From Xanthostigma xanthostigma (taxonomy: Eukaryota; Arthropoda; Insecta; Raphidioptera; Raphidiidae): 64,000 nt of DNA. Positions 21,743 to 33,391 of the stretch are shown here, piece by piece. The notes below the pieces were generated by a model. It was not told the origin of the DNA. It searched no databases and saw nothing but the letters and a program-made list of their open reading frames with translations. The first letter of the stretch is position 1. Each line of letters begins with the position of its first letter. Both the position numbers and the translations under genes were made by a program. The stretch is taken from the NCBI GenBank assembly GCA_963575645.1, contig OY754470.1:25960501-26024500 (forward strand), in the 5' to 3' direction.

Positions 21743-22897
21743 TAATATTATAAATGCGAATGTAAGTTTGTTTGTTACGCTTTCACGCAAAAACTACTTA
21801 ACCGATCATCATGAAACTTTGCACATACACTCTTGAAGGTATTAGAAGTAACATAGGATACTTTTTATTAAAAAAAAATAAAAATTTTTTACGAAAAATA
21901 AGAAAGGGTTGAAAACATTTTTTGGGCCCAAAAATACCGAAAAATTTCTCCGAATCGTTTCAAAATTGAAATTTAACCCTTTAGTAATGATTAAAATGTG
22001 CTATTAAAATTTCATTAAAATCGGCCCGACAGGACCGGACTTACAAATTTTATGAAAACGAAATATTATAAATGCGAATGTAAGTTTGTTTGTTACGCTT
22101 TCACGCAAAAACTACTTAACCGATCATCATGAAACTTTGCACATACACTCTTGAAGGTATTAGAAGTAACATAGAATACTTTTTATTAAAAAAAAATAAA
22201 AAATTTTTACGAAAAATAAGAAAATTGTTTGTCAAAATATGTGCAATACCTCAACCCCTGATATGCATGTCAAAAGTCGATTTCCATCTCAATCGCGGGC
22301 GTAGCCGCGGGTAGCGGCTAGTTAATATTATAAATGCGAATGTAAGTTTGTTTGTTACGCTTTCACGCAAAAACTACTTAACCGATCATCATGAAACTTT
22401 GCACATACACTCTTGAAGGTATTAGAAGTAACATAGGAAACTTTTTATTAAAAAAAAATAAAAATTTTTTACGAAAAATAAGAAAGGGTTGAAAACATTT
22501 TTTGGGCCCAAAAATACCGAAAAATTTCTCCGAATCGTTTCAAAATTGAAATTTAACCCTTTAGTAATGATTAAAATGTGCTATTAAAATTTCATTAAAA
22601 TCGGCCCGACAGGACCGGACTTACAAATTTTATGAAAACGAAATATTATAAATGCGAATGTAAGTTTGTTTGTTACGCTTTCACGCAAAAACTACTTAAC
22701 CGATCATCATGAAACTTTGCACATACACTCTTGAAGGTATTAGAAGTAACATAGGATACTTTTTATTAAAAAAAAATAAAAATTTTTTACGAAAAATAAG
22801 AAAATTGTCAAAATATGTGCAATACCTCAACCCCTGATATGCATGTCAAAAGTCGATTTCCATTTCAATCGCGGGCGTAGCCGCGGGTAGCGGCTAG
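21743..22897 (+). mobile_element. Two Helitron-like copies in direct tandem
   Basis: A 580-bp block (21743-22321) is repeated almost exactly as 22322-22897. Each block starts AATATTATAAATGCGAATG and ends CGGGTAGCGGCTAG|T. Inside each block the head repeats once more after 318 bp (21745 and 22063; 22325 and 22643), so the head occurs four times and the CTAG tail twice. Sub-block A ends AATTTTATGAAAACG; sub-block B ends in the Helitron tail. The copies differ by a few bases, including a 4-base indel (TTGTTTGTC versus TTGTC). A remnant of A lies at about 63239-63280. No replicase. Confidence 0.75.
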
Positions 22898-24017
22898 TCT
22901 TGTATAAAAGTACCTCTAACTGACGCCTGATCTATAGAACGTTTATTGAGAAAAGAGGTTTTAAAAATGCAAGGCCACAAATAACAATATACCTTACCCT
23001 AATATAAATTAAACTGCTTCATAACAACAGATTAAAATCTTTAATGTTTATGCACCATTAAAACAAAGAACAAGAAAACTTTTCAATTTCATACATTCCA
23101 TCTGATTTATAATTAAATTTTGAAAGAAAAAAAATAAAGCTCTGAACAAATAAAGCACTCTGTTTTCTGATAGGCGATCGGAAAAAGGCATTACATTTCA
23201 TGAAATTTTCATCTTAAAACTTTTTATATACAAATCGATTCGCCATCAGCACCCAAATACAAACACCACAACAGAACAAAGTTATAACAGTGTACAAGGA
23301 GAACTTTAAAAGTGCAGCCAACAACACATAAACGGTACAAAACATTCCCGCCAACTCAATCTATTTTGAAATGAGACGTTGCGATAGGGTGAGAGTTTTA
23401 ACGAAAGAAAAAGGGGTGAAAGTCGAACGGGAGTCGAGAAAGCATAAACTTCTGTAATCTTGATACAGAACTAACACCTTTTCAACTAAAGTAACTCTCT
23501 TGCTGTCGTAATATAATATACGAGTAATTAGTAATAAGAAGTCTCGTGGCCATATTCACCGAACGAAGTAGTTATTTATTCGGTTCATTTATTCTTCGTG
23601 TAGCTATTCCTCCGAAGTCCGAATAAATAGCGATAATTGAATTCATCAAGCATAATTATGTTTACTGCAGGTATAATTCGATTCTGTCCTCTAGCTAGGG
23701 TATAAATATTTATTCGCCTGATAAAATAATAATGGCTGCCACATAGATCATAATACCTAATCTATAAACGTGAAGTATTATATCTACAGTTTGCTCTTGT
23801 GAATTTATTTAGGTTGTTTATTAACCTTTTGTGAAGTATACAGTTGTAAAACATTAAAGTTAGTGTAAGTTTTGTGTACAATTGGGTTAGAATAAAACAT
23901 TATTATTTTGAGAGAATTTTTGACGTTTACAATAACGCCATATGTCGGATTTTTGGGTGTACGTCAAAATATTCAACAAGTATTTTTTCCAACATCTTCA
24001 ACAATCACGTAATATTT
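22898..24017. other. Non-coding stretch
   Basis: No gene or repeat recognised. Confidence 0.4.
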
Positions 24018-24122
24018 CAACCAAAACCTTCCTCGTTTATCCCGTATGAAAATCCGTTCGGTTGTTTATGAGTTTATCGCGTTCAGACAGACAGATGCGA
24101 CTTTGTTTTATAATACCTATGT
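24018..24122 (-). mobile_element. Helitron-like head fragment
   Basis: The reverse complement repeats part of 650-770: GTCTGAACGCGATAAACTC followed by GAACGGATTTTCATACGG. It provides the part near the head that the 640-953 copy lacks. No CTAG end is seen. Confidence 0.5.
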
Positions 24123-24600
24123 AGTGATATCACGATATTGTCGGACTCTGATTTTCGGGGACACTAACATGCTGCTGTTTTCTTCGAGGAAAGTTTGTTT
24201 TAGTAAGGATAAAAGACAATTCGGCACTCTACAGGAGTTTACTTATGTGCCATAGGGCAAAGCAGTACATAGAGAATGGCAGAGTTCATTTAACATGCCG
24301 CGCCGAAGTCACACTGAGTGAAAAGTTAGAAGTCGATAATAAAAATAGCGACCCACAAAATCGACATTCGCAACAGTTTAAAATCAAGAAAAAAGAAAAG
24401 TTCAAAAGTAAAATGAACTAAAATCATATACAAGGCTGAGCTGTCATTTGTCTGGTGTAATGGGTATACGTTTAAAGAAACATTCATTATTGACTTAAAA
24501 TATTGGAAACAGACTTTGTAACATTTCTACAGTTGTAACTTTTAATATTTATCAATTAATCAAAAATGTTACATAACTGTAACTTATTATTCGGTCATGT

Positions 24601-24853
24601 GTTTCTCTCTATAATTTCAGATAAATATCGGAGATGGTTCTTTATTCAAGGCCATGGCCTATTATCTGTCAAACACCTATGCTAAAAAGTTGCCTACCTT
24701 ATCCTAATGTCCTAAAATTTCTTCACTCGCCCATTGCTATTAATTAAGTGGAAGTTTAAAAATGTAGAAAATATTGGGAAGTGTGATAGATGGAAAATAG
24801 TAATTGTGCGAATGGCTTATGTTAACGGACGTTACGCGCATTATTATTACTTA
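24601..24853 (+). mobile_element. 5'-truncated SINE with 17-bp target duplication
   Basis: The body matches the inner and 3' parts of the SINE at 960-1465: CAGATAAATATCG, TTCAAGGCCATGGCCTA, TTGCCTACCTTATCCTAATG, TGCGAATGGC, AACGGACGTTACGCGCATTA, with an ATT-rich tail. The tRNA head is missing. A perfect 17-bp direct repeat, TTATTATTCGGTCATGT, flanks it (24584-24600 and 24854-24870), which is direct evidence of a target-primed insertion. Confidence 0.85.
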
Positions 24854-25015
24854 TTATTATTCGGTCATGTTTTTGTCGCCCCATGTGTCACTCCCAATTT
24901 TCTAGCGTACGAAACTTCACAGAACGATTGCATCCTGAATCGATTAGAAACGAAAAATGCAAAATAGTCGACCCGTGTGCTGGTTTTTCCGCTGGAATCG
25001 TTGCCCCTTTTAGGG

Positions 25016-25165
25016 GTTGAATTTTCAAAAATCCGTTGTTAGCGGATCCCTACGCCATAATAACTATATGTGTGCCAAATTTCAGCCCAATCCGTCAAGT
25101 GGTTTGAGCAGTGCGTTGATAGATCAGTCAGTCAGTCACGGTTTCCTTTTATATATTTAGAATAG
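25016..25165 (+). mobile_element. Non-LTR retrotransposon 3' tail-like repeat
   Basis: GGTTGAATTTTCAAAAATCC, GCCAAATTTCAGCCCAATCC and GATAGATCAGTCAGTCAGTC, ending in a TAGA-type run (AATAGATAGA). This resembles the conserved 3' region of RTE-like non-LTR elements of insects, by memory only. Related text is at 43090-43760. No reverse transcriptase is nearby. Confidence 0.5.
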
Positions 25166-26360
25166 ATAGATCATGCATTCTAGTGGGATCTCAACCATTT
25201 GAGCTGCCACCGATAGCTCGGCGAGGCCGAGGCGTGGTTCTGAACTCTCGAAATACGATTTTGATGCAGCCTGTATGCTGTGTACGTATGTTGTGCATAG
25301 GTATGTATGAGATGATAACACAGAATCATGAGTTATGTAAATAGTTCCAAAAGACACGCAGCGTGTGTACAAGTACTACACATAGAGAACTGGGGTCTGG
25401 GGTACTGTGTAAGTACCGACAGTACGCCGAGGCAAGGCGCCTGACTGAAATATGCAAGTGCGATGTAAATATTTAATAAAAGCATAAAACTTGAGAGAGA
25501 AAGAGAGAGAGAGTACAAAACTTTTTTCATCATTGTTGTTGAGCGAGGCTATGTCGATATTCAATTACATGACGCCACCGCAACAACAAACCAAAAACTG
25601 ACGCTGATGAAACTTAGAAAGTCCCGACAGGATTGGTCACTAAATTTACATTTTGAAATTCCTTAACTTTTTCACAGTTTTTCTCTTTGAAGTATGAGCT
25701 TGCCTGATTCTATACAAAGCAAAATAAACTGTGCTTTCTATTTAATCGCAGCCCGGTATGGCTTCGCAATTTATAAATTGCTTGTTAAAGATACGCACAT
25801 TTAGTCCAGTCAATGCACAGAAAAAACGGCCAAACCTGACTAATTCTACCAAACAGCACCGATCAGCACCAAAATTTGGCTGTAGATTTTACTTACCCTC
25901 TACTTCAAAGTTGTCAATGTACCGAGGGTTGCTTTTACCCTGGGGGTGGACGCCACCCCTTCTCGAGGAGGTTAAAAATAAGTATGGAAATGGATAGAAT
26001 GACTAATTCTAAGCAGCTTTTGTTCTGTAAAGTTTTTACTTAAAGTCAATACTTTTCGACGTATTCGAGAGTGGAAACGTCAATTTGTCAACAAAAAAAA
26101 AACACGTTGTCAAACGGTTTTGCATAACTCTGAAAATAAGTATTTAATGGAAAAAATCATTCGTTGTAAAAATGTAGCTTATAAAAAAACAAAAAAAAAT
26201 ACGAATTACCATTGTGAAATTGCGCTTAACTAGGACATTGATTCGGGTGCCGTTTTAAAGAGCTCGCAGAGCACTATTACCTATAGGAGCTAATGTAATC
26301 GCTGGAATATAAGTGAAAATTGGTAATAAATTGAAAAATTACAAAATAGTTAAATATATT
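25166..26360. other. Non-coding stretch with a microsatellite and short repeat phrases
   Basis: A (GA)n run is at 25493-25513. The phrase CCCGGTATGGCTTCGCAATT, TATAAATTGCTTGTTAAAGA at 25751-25795 is echoed at 44738-44785, so it is part of a dispersed repeat. At 25918-25975 the phrase GAGGGTTGCTTTTACCCTGG, GGGTGGACGCCACCCC is GC-rich with short inverted pieces; its nature is unknown. Confidence 0.35.
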
Positions 26361-26515
26361 CAATAAATAAAATTATCGACCCATTTTTCAGACAAATATA
26401 TTAACAAAAATTATATATTCAATGCATTACCGTATACATATATATTTTTTGTTAATATATTAGTCTAAAAAATTTGTCGATAATTTTATTTATTGAAGAG
26501 TTCTAATCAGACGTT
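26361..26515. repeat. Inverted pair of Penelope-like tails
   Basis: The left arm (26361-26427) is the reverse complement of the family tail: CAATAAATAAAATTATCGAC, CATTTTTCAGACAAATATAT. The right arm (about 26442-26515) is the same tail forward and continues into TTGAAGAGTTCTAATCAGAC. The hammerhead-like core is missing from both. An inverted arrangement is common at Penelope-like insertions. Confidence 0.6.
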
Positions 26516-27359
26516 AATTTAGTTAAACATATAATCTTTCATAATATGATTCGCAAATATGCTCGGAATTAGCATAGTTAAAGTCAGCGGAAAGCTCGCA
26601 TCGAGAAGATTAAACTAAGCCTAAAAAGTCCAGTAGCGAGCGAAAGCGAGATCTACGGAAGAGTCGAAAAGGAAAATAAAAAAAATCAAACGTCTACGAG
26701 TCATGGCACGCGACGCAGGAAACAGTAATACTCGATGTTTTCACGAAAATTTTTAAGGCGCCTTTCTTAAGTTTTTTTAACATGTTTTTGAAAGTGTTTA
26801 GAGGGCCATTTCTCCCACAAAAGAACTAGAAAACTGATTTTACAATTTAACTCGACGTGTGATCGTCTTGAAAATGTAAAAACTCAAGCAATAAAAAGTT
26901 ATCCATTTCCTTTAATTTCATTAAATTTTCAAATTCGAAATAACATATCAAATGGTAAAGTGCGAGATATCATTTTATATTTAACAAAATCTGGCAGCTT
27001 CACCTGTACCAAGTTTTAAGTAATAGAAATATACACCTGGAAGTTTGTATATTGTATAAAGATGCTTTGCGACGCAAGATACACAAATACCCATATTTTG
27101 TTTGATTGATTCAGAACTATTTTGTCTCAATTGAATTGACAAACCTTCCTCGAGTTGTATAAGAGAATGCGTTTCCAGATTCTGATAAAAACTCGCTACA
27201 CTATCAATGATATCCAAATTGAAAGTGCACCTTACTTTTTACCAGGCTATGCTCGAGTTAAGATTCACATCAAAACCGCATTATCTCATAATATCTATGA
27301 GCTCGCCAGAAAAATCGTGGACAATAGCTTATCTATATCAAAATTATTAAAGACATGGA
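26516..27359. other. Non-coding stretch
   Basis: No supported gene. Short frames occur on both strands without motifs. Confidence 0.35.
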
Positions 27360-27992
27360 ATAAAATTTCCAGCCAATTTGGCGACGGGACCAATCCAACT
27401 TCAAAAATATTGACATTTGGTATAGTATCTATAATGAAGAAAAGAAAATATTGAGTGAGGTGACGCGGGTTATGGCTAGTATTCAATATGATCTACATAA
27501 TACATTCCACGTCATGTAAAAATTAATCAAAGCATGCTTAACTAGTTTATTTATGACAGATCTACAAAACAAAAGAACAGCTGATTTTTTTTTTATATTT
27601 ATAATATTCCCGAAACTATTATGTTTAGAAAAAAAACGTCACAAAACTTTCTTGAAATAATAAATAAAATAATAGGCCCCGTTATAAAAAATATACCGTT
27701 ATCATATAAAAAACACCGAATTATAGCATATATCTTTTCTGCGAATGCGCCGATTTTCCCCAAAAACAATAGGGCTCTTCGTATTTGCGTATCAAACATC
27801 TTCACCAAATTGGGTTTCAATCCGTTCATCCGTTTGACCTGCATCGTGCAAACAGACTAACATAGAGTTTTTCAAAAAATATGTTTTTTAGATTCGGGGG
27901 ACCTCAAAACGAAAAAATATCCTAAAATTTGGAAAAGTGAATTTTGACATAAACTAGTATCATTCCCCACTTGTGGGTTGGAATGGTAAAAA
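27360..27992 (+). repeat. Dispersed repeat X, copy 1
   Basis: It starts AGCCAATTTGGCGACGGGAC, runs through GAGGTGACGCGGGTTATGGC, CATTCCACGTCATGTAAAAA, ATGCGCCGATTTTCCCCAAA, and ends CATTCCCCACTTGTGGGTTG. Other copies are at 52725-53486 (same strand) and 51068-51950 (minus), and part of it makes up both arms of the 36095-37567 palindrome. Its termini share ACCANTCCAAC-type text in inverted orientation, so a DNA transposon is possible. The frames inside have no known domains. Confidence 0.65.
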
Positions 27993-28704
27993 ATTAAATA
28001 TGAACAAATAAGCTGATTTCGAAATTCAGTTCTGACAAATAATATTCCTGCATGAATCGGGCCACATTTGGCAAGACGTATAGCGCAGGCTTCGTTTAGT
28101 GCCGAACATTACTTCCTTACTATATTACATAATATTATGTGTACATACATGTATGTATGTATGTATAATAAAAGTACGTGCACATAGTACATACCGAAGC
28201 AACGTCTTTTTAAGCCGGCTTTTTTAACTTTTATAGCCAATATTTATGCAAGTAAATAGCCATTCCACGAGAGACTCTCTTGTTTATGTAATATTGAGGT
28301 TAGGTTACAATGGTTCTGTTACTCGTGAACCTGTTAACAAGTAAACTATAAGCCTACTGATCTGATTTAATTAAAACAAATTTACTTCTATTTACAAAGG
28401 TCTGTCTTCTTCGTCATGTTATTATCTTTGTGAAGATTAAATGGATATATATATCGTCAAGAGTATCAAATCTCAACAGACGCCACGCGTACTAAAACAA
28501 TGTTTATTAATTATTATTCTATAGCATCCAATCATTATTTTCCAATTTGGAACAATTAGATTATTTTTTATCCGACTTAAAGAGGTTATCAATTCGACGT
28601 GACAGATATACATACTTTTATGTTTTTTCAGCTACAATTTTTCGGGGGGTTAATTAATTTAAAAATTTAACCAATTTATTCAGAACCTATTTAACACTTA
28701 ATAC
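27993..28704. other. Non-coding stretch with GTAT microsatellite
   Basis: A (GTAT)n run is at 28147-28167. Otherwise nothing supported. Confidence 0.4.
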
Positions 28705-28957
28705 ATAATTATATTTATAACAATTATAAAGAGAGAGTGCGAATTTTATGTTTGTGTGTATGGAGGGTAATCTCCAGAACCACTGCACCTATTTGAAAAA
28801 TTATTTCGCCACTATTTAGAATAAACCTTCAGGACATAGGATAGTTATTATCACGTTAAATTAAAAGCATTTTTCGAGGAGATCAATCTTGCAACGTAAG
28901 TCGACGAATAAACGGAGGCAATTTACAAATTCGGGCGAAGCCGGACCGGGTCGTTAG
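28705..28957 (+). mobile_element. Non-autonomous Helitron-like element
   Basis: A head of the type TTATAAAGAGAGAGTGCGAA, then GGGTAATCTCCAGAACCACT, and a tail TCGGGCGAAGCCGGACCGGG followed by TCGTTAG. The final CTAG is altered to TTAG. The tail is close to that of 4546-4677. The left boundary is approximate. Confidence 0.55.
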
Positions 28958-28987
28958 ATGATTTAAAAGGCTCCTATAATCCTAGTA

Positions 28988-29310
28988 TAATACGCGCCAC
29001 GAATCTAAAAGGCTCGGAAGTTAGATGCGAATGCGGGCTTGCGCATGTACAGTCTGTTGAAAAACTACAAACTCGCAACTCAACAAAACTAAAATAACAA
29101 TAACAACTTGACAATAGCGTACTCGACTGTACTTTAAAGCAGGAAAGCGATAAGTGACAAAGGCAACGAGCGATCACGGCCAATCACCGACGAGCGCACG
29201 TTCCGTGCAGGTAGCTGGGAGGTGGTGGGGGTCTCAACGGCTCTAAAATGTGCCTTTGCGAAGCTGTTTGTGACTAACTTCCGAACCTTTTAGATCCGTG
29301 GCGCGTATTA
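28988..29310. mobile_element. Miniature element with 37-bp inverted ends
   Basis: The terminal repeats start TAATACGCGCCACGAATCTA and continue AAAGGCTCGGAAGTTAG at the left. The reverse complement at the right is the same apart from about two bases. The 323-bp element has a GC-richer centre and short frames without motifs. The target duplication is unclear. Confidence 0.75.
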
Positions 29311-30011
29311 CAGCCAAGGGTCTTACATAAGTAAATAGAAAACTATAAACACATTTTTGCTATAGCTTATTTATAATGTTGACTTGTAAAAATTACATGC
29401 ACCTGATAAATGAGATGCCTTATTTCTTGTAATTCATATCAATTCCAAATTGCAGCAGCGGTAATTCGCTGCAATTCACGGAACGCAAAGAGAATAGTAA
29501 TCCAATTAATCTTGGTTTTAACAAGGCACATACTGTACAGACATAATATAACACAGTAATAGATATTCCTGTATTCCCGCAGATCGACGTACAAAAACAA
29601 GGAGCACACAGGAATAACTGGAGTGCACTAAATGCAGAAAATGAATATGTATATTAACTGCGTCATGGAATAAATAATAATACAAAAAATACAAGAATAG
29701 CTTAAGTTAGAAGTCGGTAAAGAATTTACTCTAGCAGAATATAAAATACAAAACTCAACAAGTGATCTCATTTTTAACGCTGATAAAATTCAGTCTTTGA
29801 AAATAGCTACAAAATTACGGTTTGAATTATTCAACAGTTCACACAAGTATTTCACAGAAAATGAAATAATCTGCACAATGCATTTTCTTTTTTTAAATGA
29901 TTCGTAATGGTGATATATTAAACCTGCAGACATACAAATAAGCAGGTTGTTTCAGAATTGCGGTTATTATTATATAAGTAAGTAAAGTAGAAACCGGATT
30001 AATCGACCCGT
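29311..30011. other. Non-coding stretch
   Basis: Nothing supported. Confidence 0.35.
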
Positions 30012-30019
30012 TTTGTTCG

Positions 30020-30229
30020 CAAGGGCGTGGATATGGGGGGGGGGGTAAAAAGGGTAATTACCCCCCCAGGATAATAATAATAAAAAAATAAAACTGAAAA
30101 TAATACATCCACCTGGCTAAAAAATCAAATTTAGAAAAACCTACTTCTTGAAAAAAAATTGTAAAATTAATAAAACTTGAAAAATAATGATGATTATCCC
30201 CTCCCCCAGAAAAAATATCTACGCCCTTG
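30020..30229. mobile_element. hAT-type miniature element, perfect 8-bp duplication
   Basis: Terminal repeats CAAGGGCGTGGATAT and ATATCTACGCCCTTG bound a 210-bp element. It is flanked by an exact 8-bp direct repeat, TTTGTTCG (30012-30019 and 30230-30237), the duplication length of hAT transposases. The inside contains a run of 11 G (30035-30045) and a C-rich counterpart. There is no coding capacity. Confidence 0.85.
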
Positions 30230-30237
30230 TTTGTTCG

Positions 30238-31261
30238 ATGTCGATTTTGCCGTAGAAGTATGTAGTTTTTGGTCGATTATTCGAACTAAGTCAATATTTA
30301 GACAAAATTATATTTTTCACTTTTCGTCAACTTTAACACCTATAGAGAAACATCGGTCAAATTTGCCTACTCGTGTTTTGGTTTTGTTATTTTGTCTAAA
30401 TAGGTGGACTTTGACGTTTGGCGCTCACAGTACCTTCTCTCCTCCCCGAAACTCATGCGTTTCAGTTCAGTTCCGTTCATCGCGTCATGAGTTCTTGAGC
30501 TTTCAAATAACACTACTTTCGTAGTTCTTACTCGACGCTATCCGAAGTTGCACTGACACAAAGCCTGCCGGGCACCGGAAAAAATCGTCATACTGTGTTC
30601 ACTGCAGTTGTACATTCGCTCCAGAAGATCATCCTAGATATGGACATCCTTTGCCTACTCGACGCTGTATTAATTATCGTCTTGGTGTAGCGTTTAGTTT
30701 TGACATTTTTGTCATTCGCTTTTGAAATGTTCGACTTTTCGTGCATACCTCCCAATCCTGTGTCGATTTTAAAGATGTCTTCACGTCAAAAAGAAACATC
30801 TTGTTCAGCACCTACGAGAAGACATTTAAATTGGTAAGATCGTGTACCTCCGTCGAAAATCAACTTCCTTGTAGAGTGTCCTCATATAACAAACGCCCTA
30901 CAGTCTTTGATACTTGACGTATATGTCTATTCAATGTATATTGTCTTGTTTATAATGACCACTATAGACAAACTTGACTACGTGGGTGTCGAACTTAACC
31001 ACTGTGATAACATTTTGTAGCCATTTACCTATACCTACATTCTACATAATATATATACATATATCCAGTAACGTACACGATGCATATGGTTGTTTATTAA
31101 CGACCAATGCGTGTTGTACACGAATCTTGCAAGCAGAAATTCTTATAGCGTCAACCGATCATTCAAAAAAATATATATAACTGTTTATTTCTATTATTCT
31201 ATTGTGCAAAAATATTTAATAATGTCAACAAAATTATATGCTCATTTATTATTATTAAACA
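30238..31261. other. Non-coding stretch
   Basis: About 1 kb with short frames (up to 115 codons crossing from the element before) but no motif I can recognise. Confidence 0.35.
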
Positions 31262-32020
31262 CTAACTGTACCCGGCCACGCGTTGCTGTGGTTCAGTCTG
31301 GTTTAATGGAGAAAAGAGAAAGCTGCATTAGAGTTGGGGAATAAATAACTTCACGTTGAAAAAATCACTGTGACCAGCCGTCTAAAATAGTCACTGTGAT
31401 CTGACAAGACGTAACTACGTTCTAAAGTAACGTATGTTGTTCCATGTCACCGCAATCATGACGGTCGCTCCAACCGAGTAGTCGACGTAACGTTCGACCG
31501 AGTGTTTGCTCGGTCGGGATCGACGTGATAAAGTCGCGATGATTTTTCACTGTGATTTTTGTGTAAAACATAATTACGACTTTTCCCATGTCATATATAA
31601 ATACGGGAAGTAAAAACGTGGTACTGTTTTAAGAGTGTTAATTCGCACACATTGTGATGAAACATACATCGTTCTCTTAGTTTCAATGAGGGGAAGTGCA
31701 CAATACACGTTTCATCACGATGTGTGCGAATTAACACAGTTAAAATCGATTCAAGAGAAATACACATAACAATAACGTTCAAACTTAAAAATTTGAAGAA
31801 TTACGGTAGAATTGCAACCACTTTACACACACAATTCTTGTGGGTATATTTCTTTTATTATTGTTTAGTATTGCGAGTGTTGCTGTTACCTTCATCAGAT
31901 GGCGACTTCATTGGCGTAAAAAAATTAGTATAACTTCCAACAGGTAGCGCCATATTCAATAAATGGCGTTTCCATTGCCGTAAAATATTTAGTGTAGCGT
32001 GTGAAAATCACCTACAAGGG
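31262..32020 (-). mobile_element. Helitron-like element, complex
   Basis: The left end is CTAACTGTACCCGGCCACGC, GTTGCTGTGG. This is the reverse of a Helitron tail of the 4505/58880 type, with CTAG altered. At 31870-32010 the phrases GCGAGTGTTGCT, CAGATGGCGAC and GCCGTAAAATATTTAGTGTA are shared with the inside of 58880-59306. Between them lies a hairpin (31636-31735) with arms GTGTTAATTCGCACACA... around a 40-base loop, probably a separate insertion. The head was not found. Confidence 0.45.
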
Positions 32021-32173
32021 AATATTTAACGACTATTATTCCTGATGATATTTTCCCTCAAACGACAAGTTGCACCAAAAGCATGAGCGCTCGCAGAAGA
32101 AGGCATGCCTCTGAAAATTGGAAAAAAATGGAGTCATATGAAAATCACTTTACAAGAGCCAATTGATCTAAAC

Positions 32174-32776
32174 TAGTGATGTGTCGCTCCTGAGCGAGTT
32201 ATTCATTGAAAGACTCCTCTCTCGGAGCGGAGCGGGTCGCTCTTTTTTTTGTTAATGACTCACTCTGAGCGCCATTGCTCTGTGCTGAGCTGTTCTATAC
32301 TGTTGCATTCGCACATTTACAGAGCGCACACAGCACAGGCAACAGAGACACTAGTGAATTAAAAGACCCCACGTGCCTAACCATGTAATAAATTTAAGTG
32401 GTCTGCCCGAAGGTTAATGTTGAATGACACACTGTAACTTAGTGTAATAGTACTCTAGCAGTGACTTAAATCATTCACATTGACGTCGTTGACAAAGATA
32501 TAGATAATATTGTCACAATAAACATTATTATTCCGAAATGCCAATAATATATGATCAGAATCATAATGAGCTCAGAGCTGAGTGTGCATTGTGCTGTGCA
32601 ATGCTTCGTGACTACTGAGCATGCATGATGACAGTTCACACCTCTGCAGTCTGCACTCTTGTGTAGTGCGTACTGTCTAGTATCGCTCCTTTGAACGACT
32701 CCCTCTGATGACTCTTTTTAGTGAGCGGACCGCACGGAACCAGTTCCCAATAAAGAGTCATGTTGACACATCACTA
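32174..32776. mobile_element. hAT-type miniature element, TAGTGATGTG ends
   Basis: The ends are TAGTGATGTGTCGC and (reverse) TAGTGATGTGTCAA. The flanks ATCTAAAC and ATCTAATT (32166-32173, 32777-32784) agree at 6 of 8 bases, consistent with an old 8-bp hAT duplication. The inside is rich in GAGCG and CGCTC repeats. The first ten terminal bases match 44793-45325. No transposase. Confidence 0.75.
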
Positions 32777-33095
32777 ATCTAATTCTAAACTAAGTCACGA
32801 AAATATCCTAGTAACTCCAATACTTTGCAATTGGCATCTGTCGGTCTCAATCGAATGATGAGTCGATCAGTGAATCGCAACTAGCTCCAATGTTATCAAA
32901 CAGAAGACGCTGTGTCCGATGTCCTCTTTATTCAAGCGAAGAGCCAAGCTGAAGGCACGTTAGGCCTGTTGTACTACCTGTACGAGCGACGCCTCTATAC
33001 CTATACCGTGGCTTGTGTACGCCTGACTGATGTCTTCACAGTTCACACCTCCTCCGGCGACACTATTTACATAATACCTGTGAATAATGGTTTGT

Positions 33096-33165
33096 AAAGG
33101 TCGCTGCACACGAAGCTAGATTCCTTGCTAGATTTGGCTGCTAGGTTTCAAGCGTGTAGATGTTA
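33096..33165 (+). mobile_element. Fragment of the GGCCGC-ended miniature family
   Basis: AAAGGTCGCTGCACACGAAG, CTAGATTCCTTGCTAG and GCTAGGTTTCAAGC match the left end of 60809-61255 and related copies. The right terminus is absent. Confidence 0.6.
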
Positions 33166-33240
33166 CGGTCAATGTCCGAAATCCGGGCAATGTCGACAAT
33201 GCCCGAGCCACATCGGGCAATGTCCGAAATCGGACTAGGT
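33165..33240 (+). repeat. Short palindromic GGGCAATGTC cluster
   Basis: CAATGTCCGAAATC occurs twice (about 33171 and 33216). Between them the palindrome CGGGCAATGTCGACAATGCC (33193 on) occurs, plus another CGGGCAATGTCCGAAATCGG. The cluster of five related 10-mers in 70 bases is unexplained. Confidence 0.5.
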
Positions 33241-33391
33241 TCAAAAAATAGATTTCTTATAAACATGAAACGCTGACATTTGATTGTATCCTTATCATGA
33301 TAAGTTATCATTAACGCTTTATGGAATTTTTATCACTGCTATCAATTATTGAAGAATATATTTTTCAGCTTTCTATTACACGTATTGATGA

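Noticed and set aside
25918-25980. GC-rich GGGTGGACGCCACCCC as a host regulatory site
   Set aside because: It looks like part of a dispersed repeat, by loose memory, and I cannot place it in a family.
30177-30524. A 115-codon frame as a gene
   Set aside because: It starts inside the miniature hAT element and shows no motif; the length is within chance for this window.
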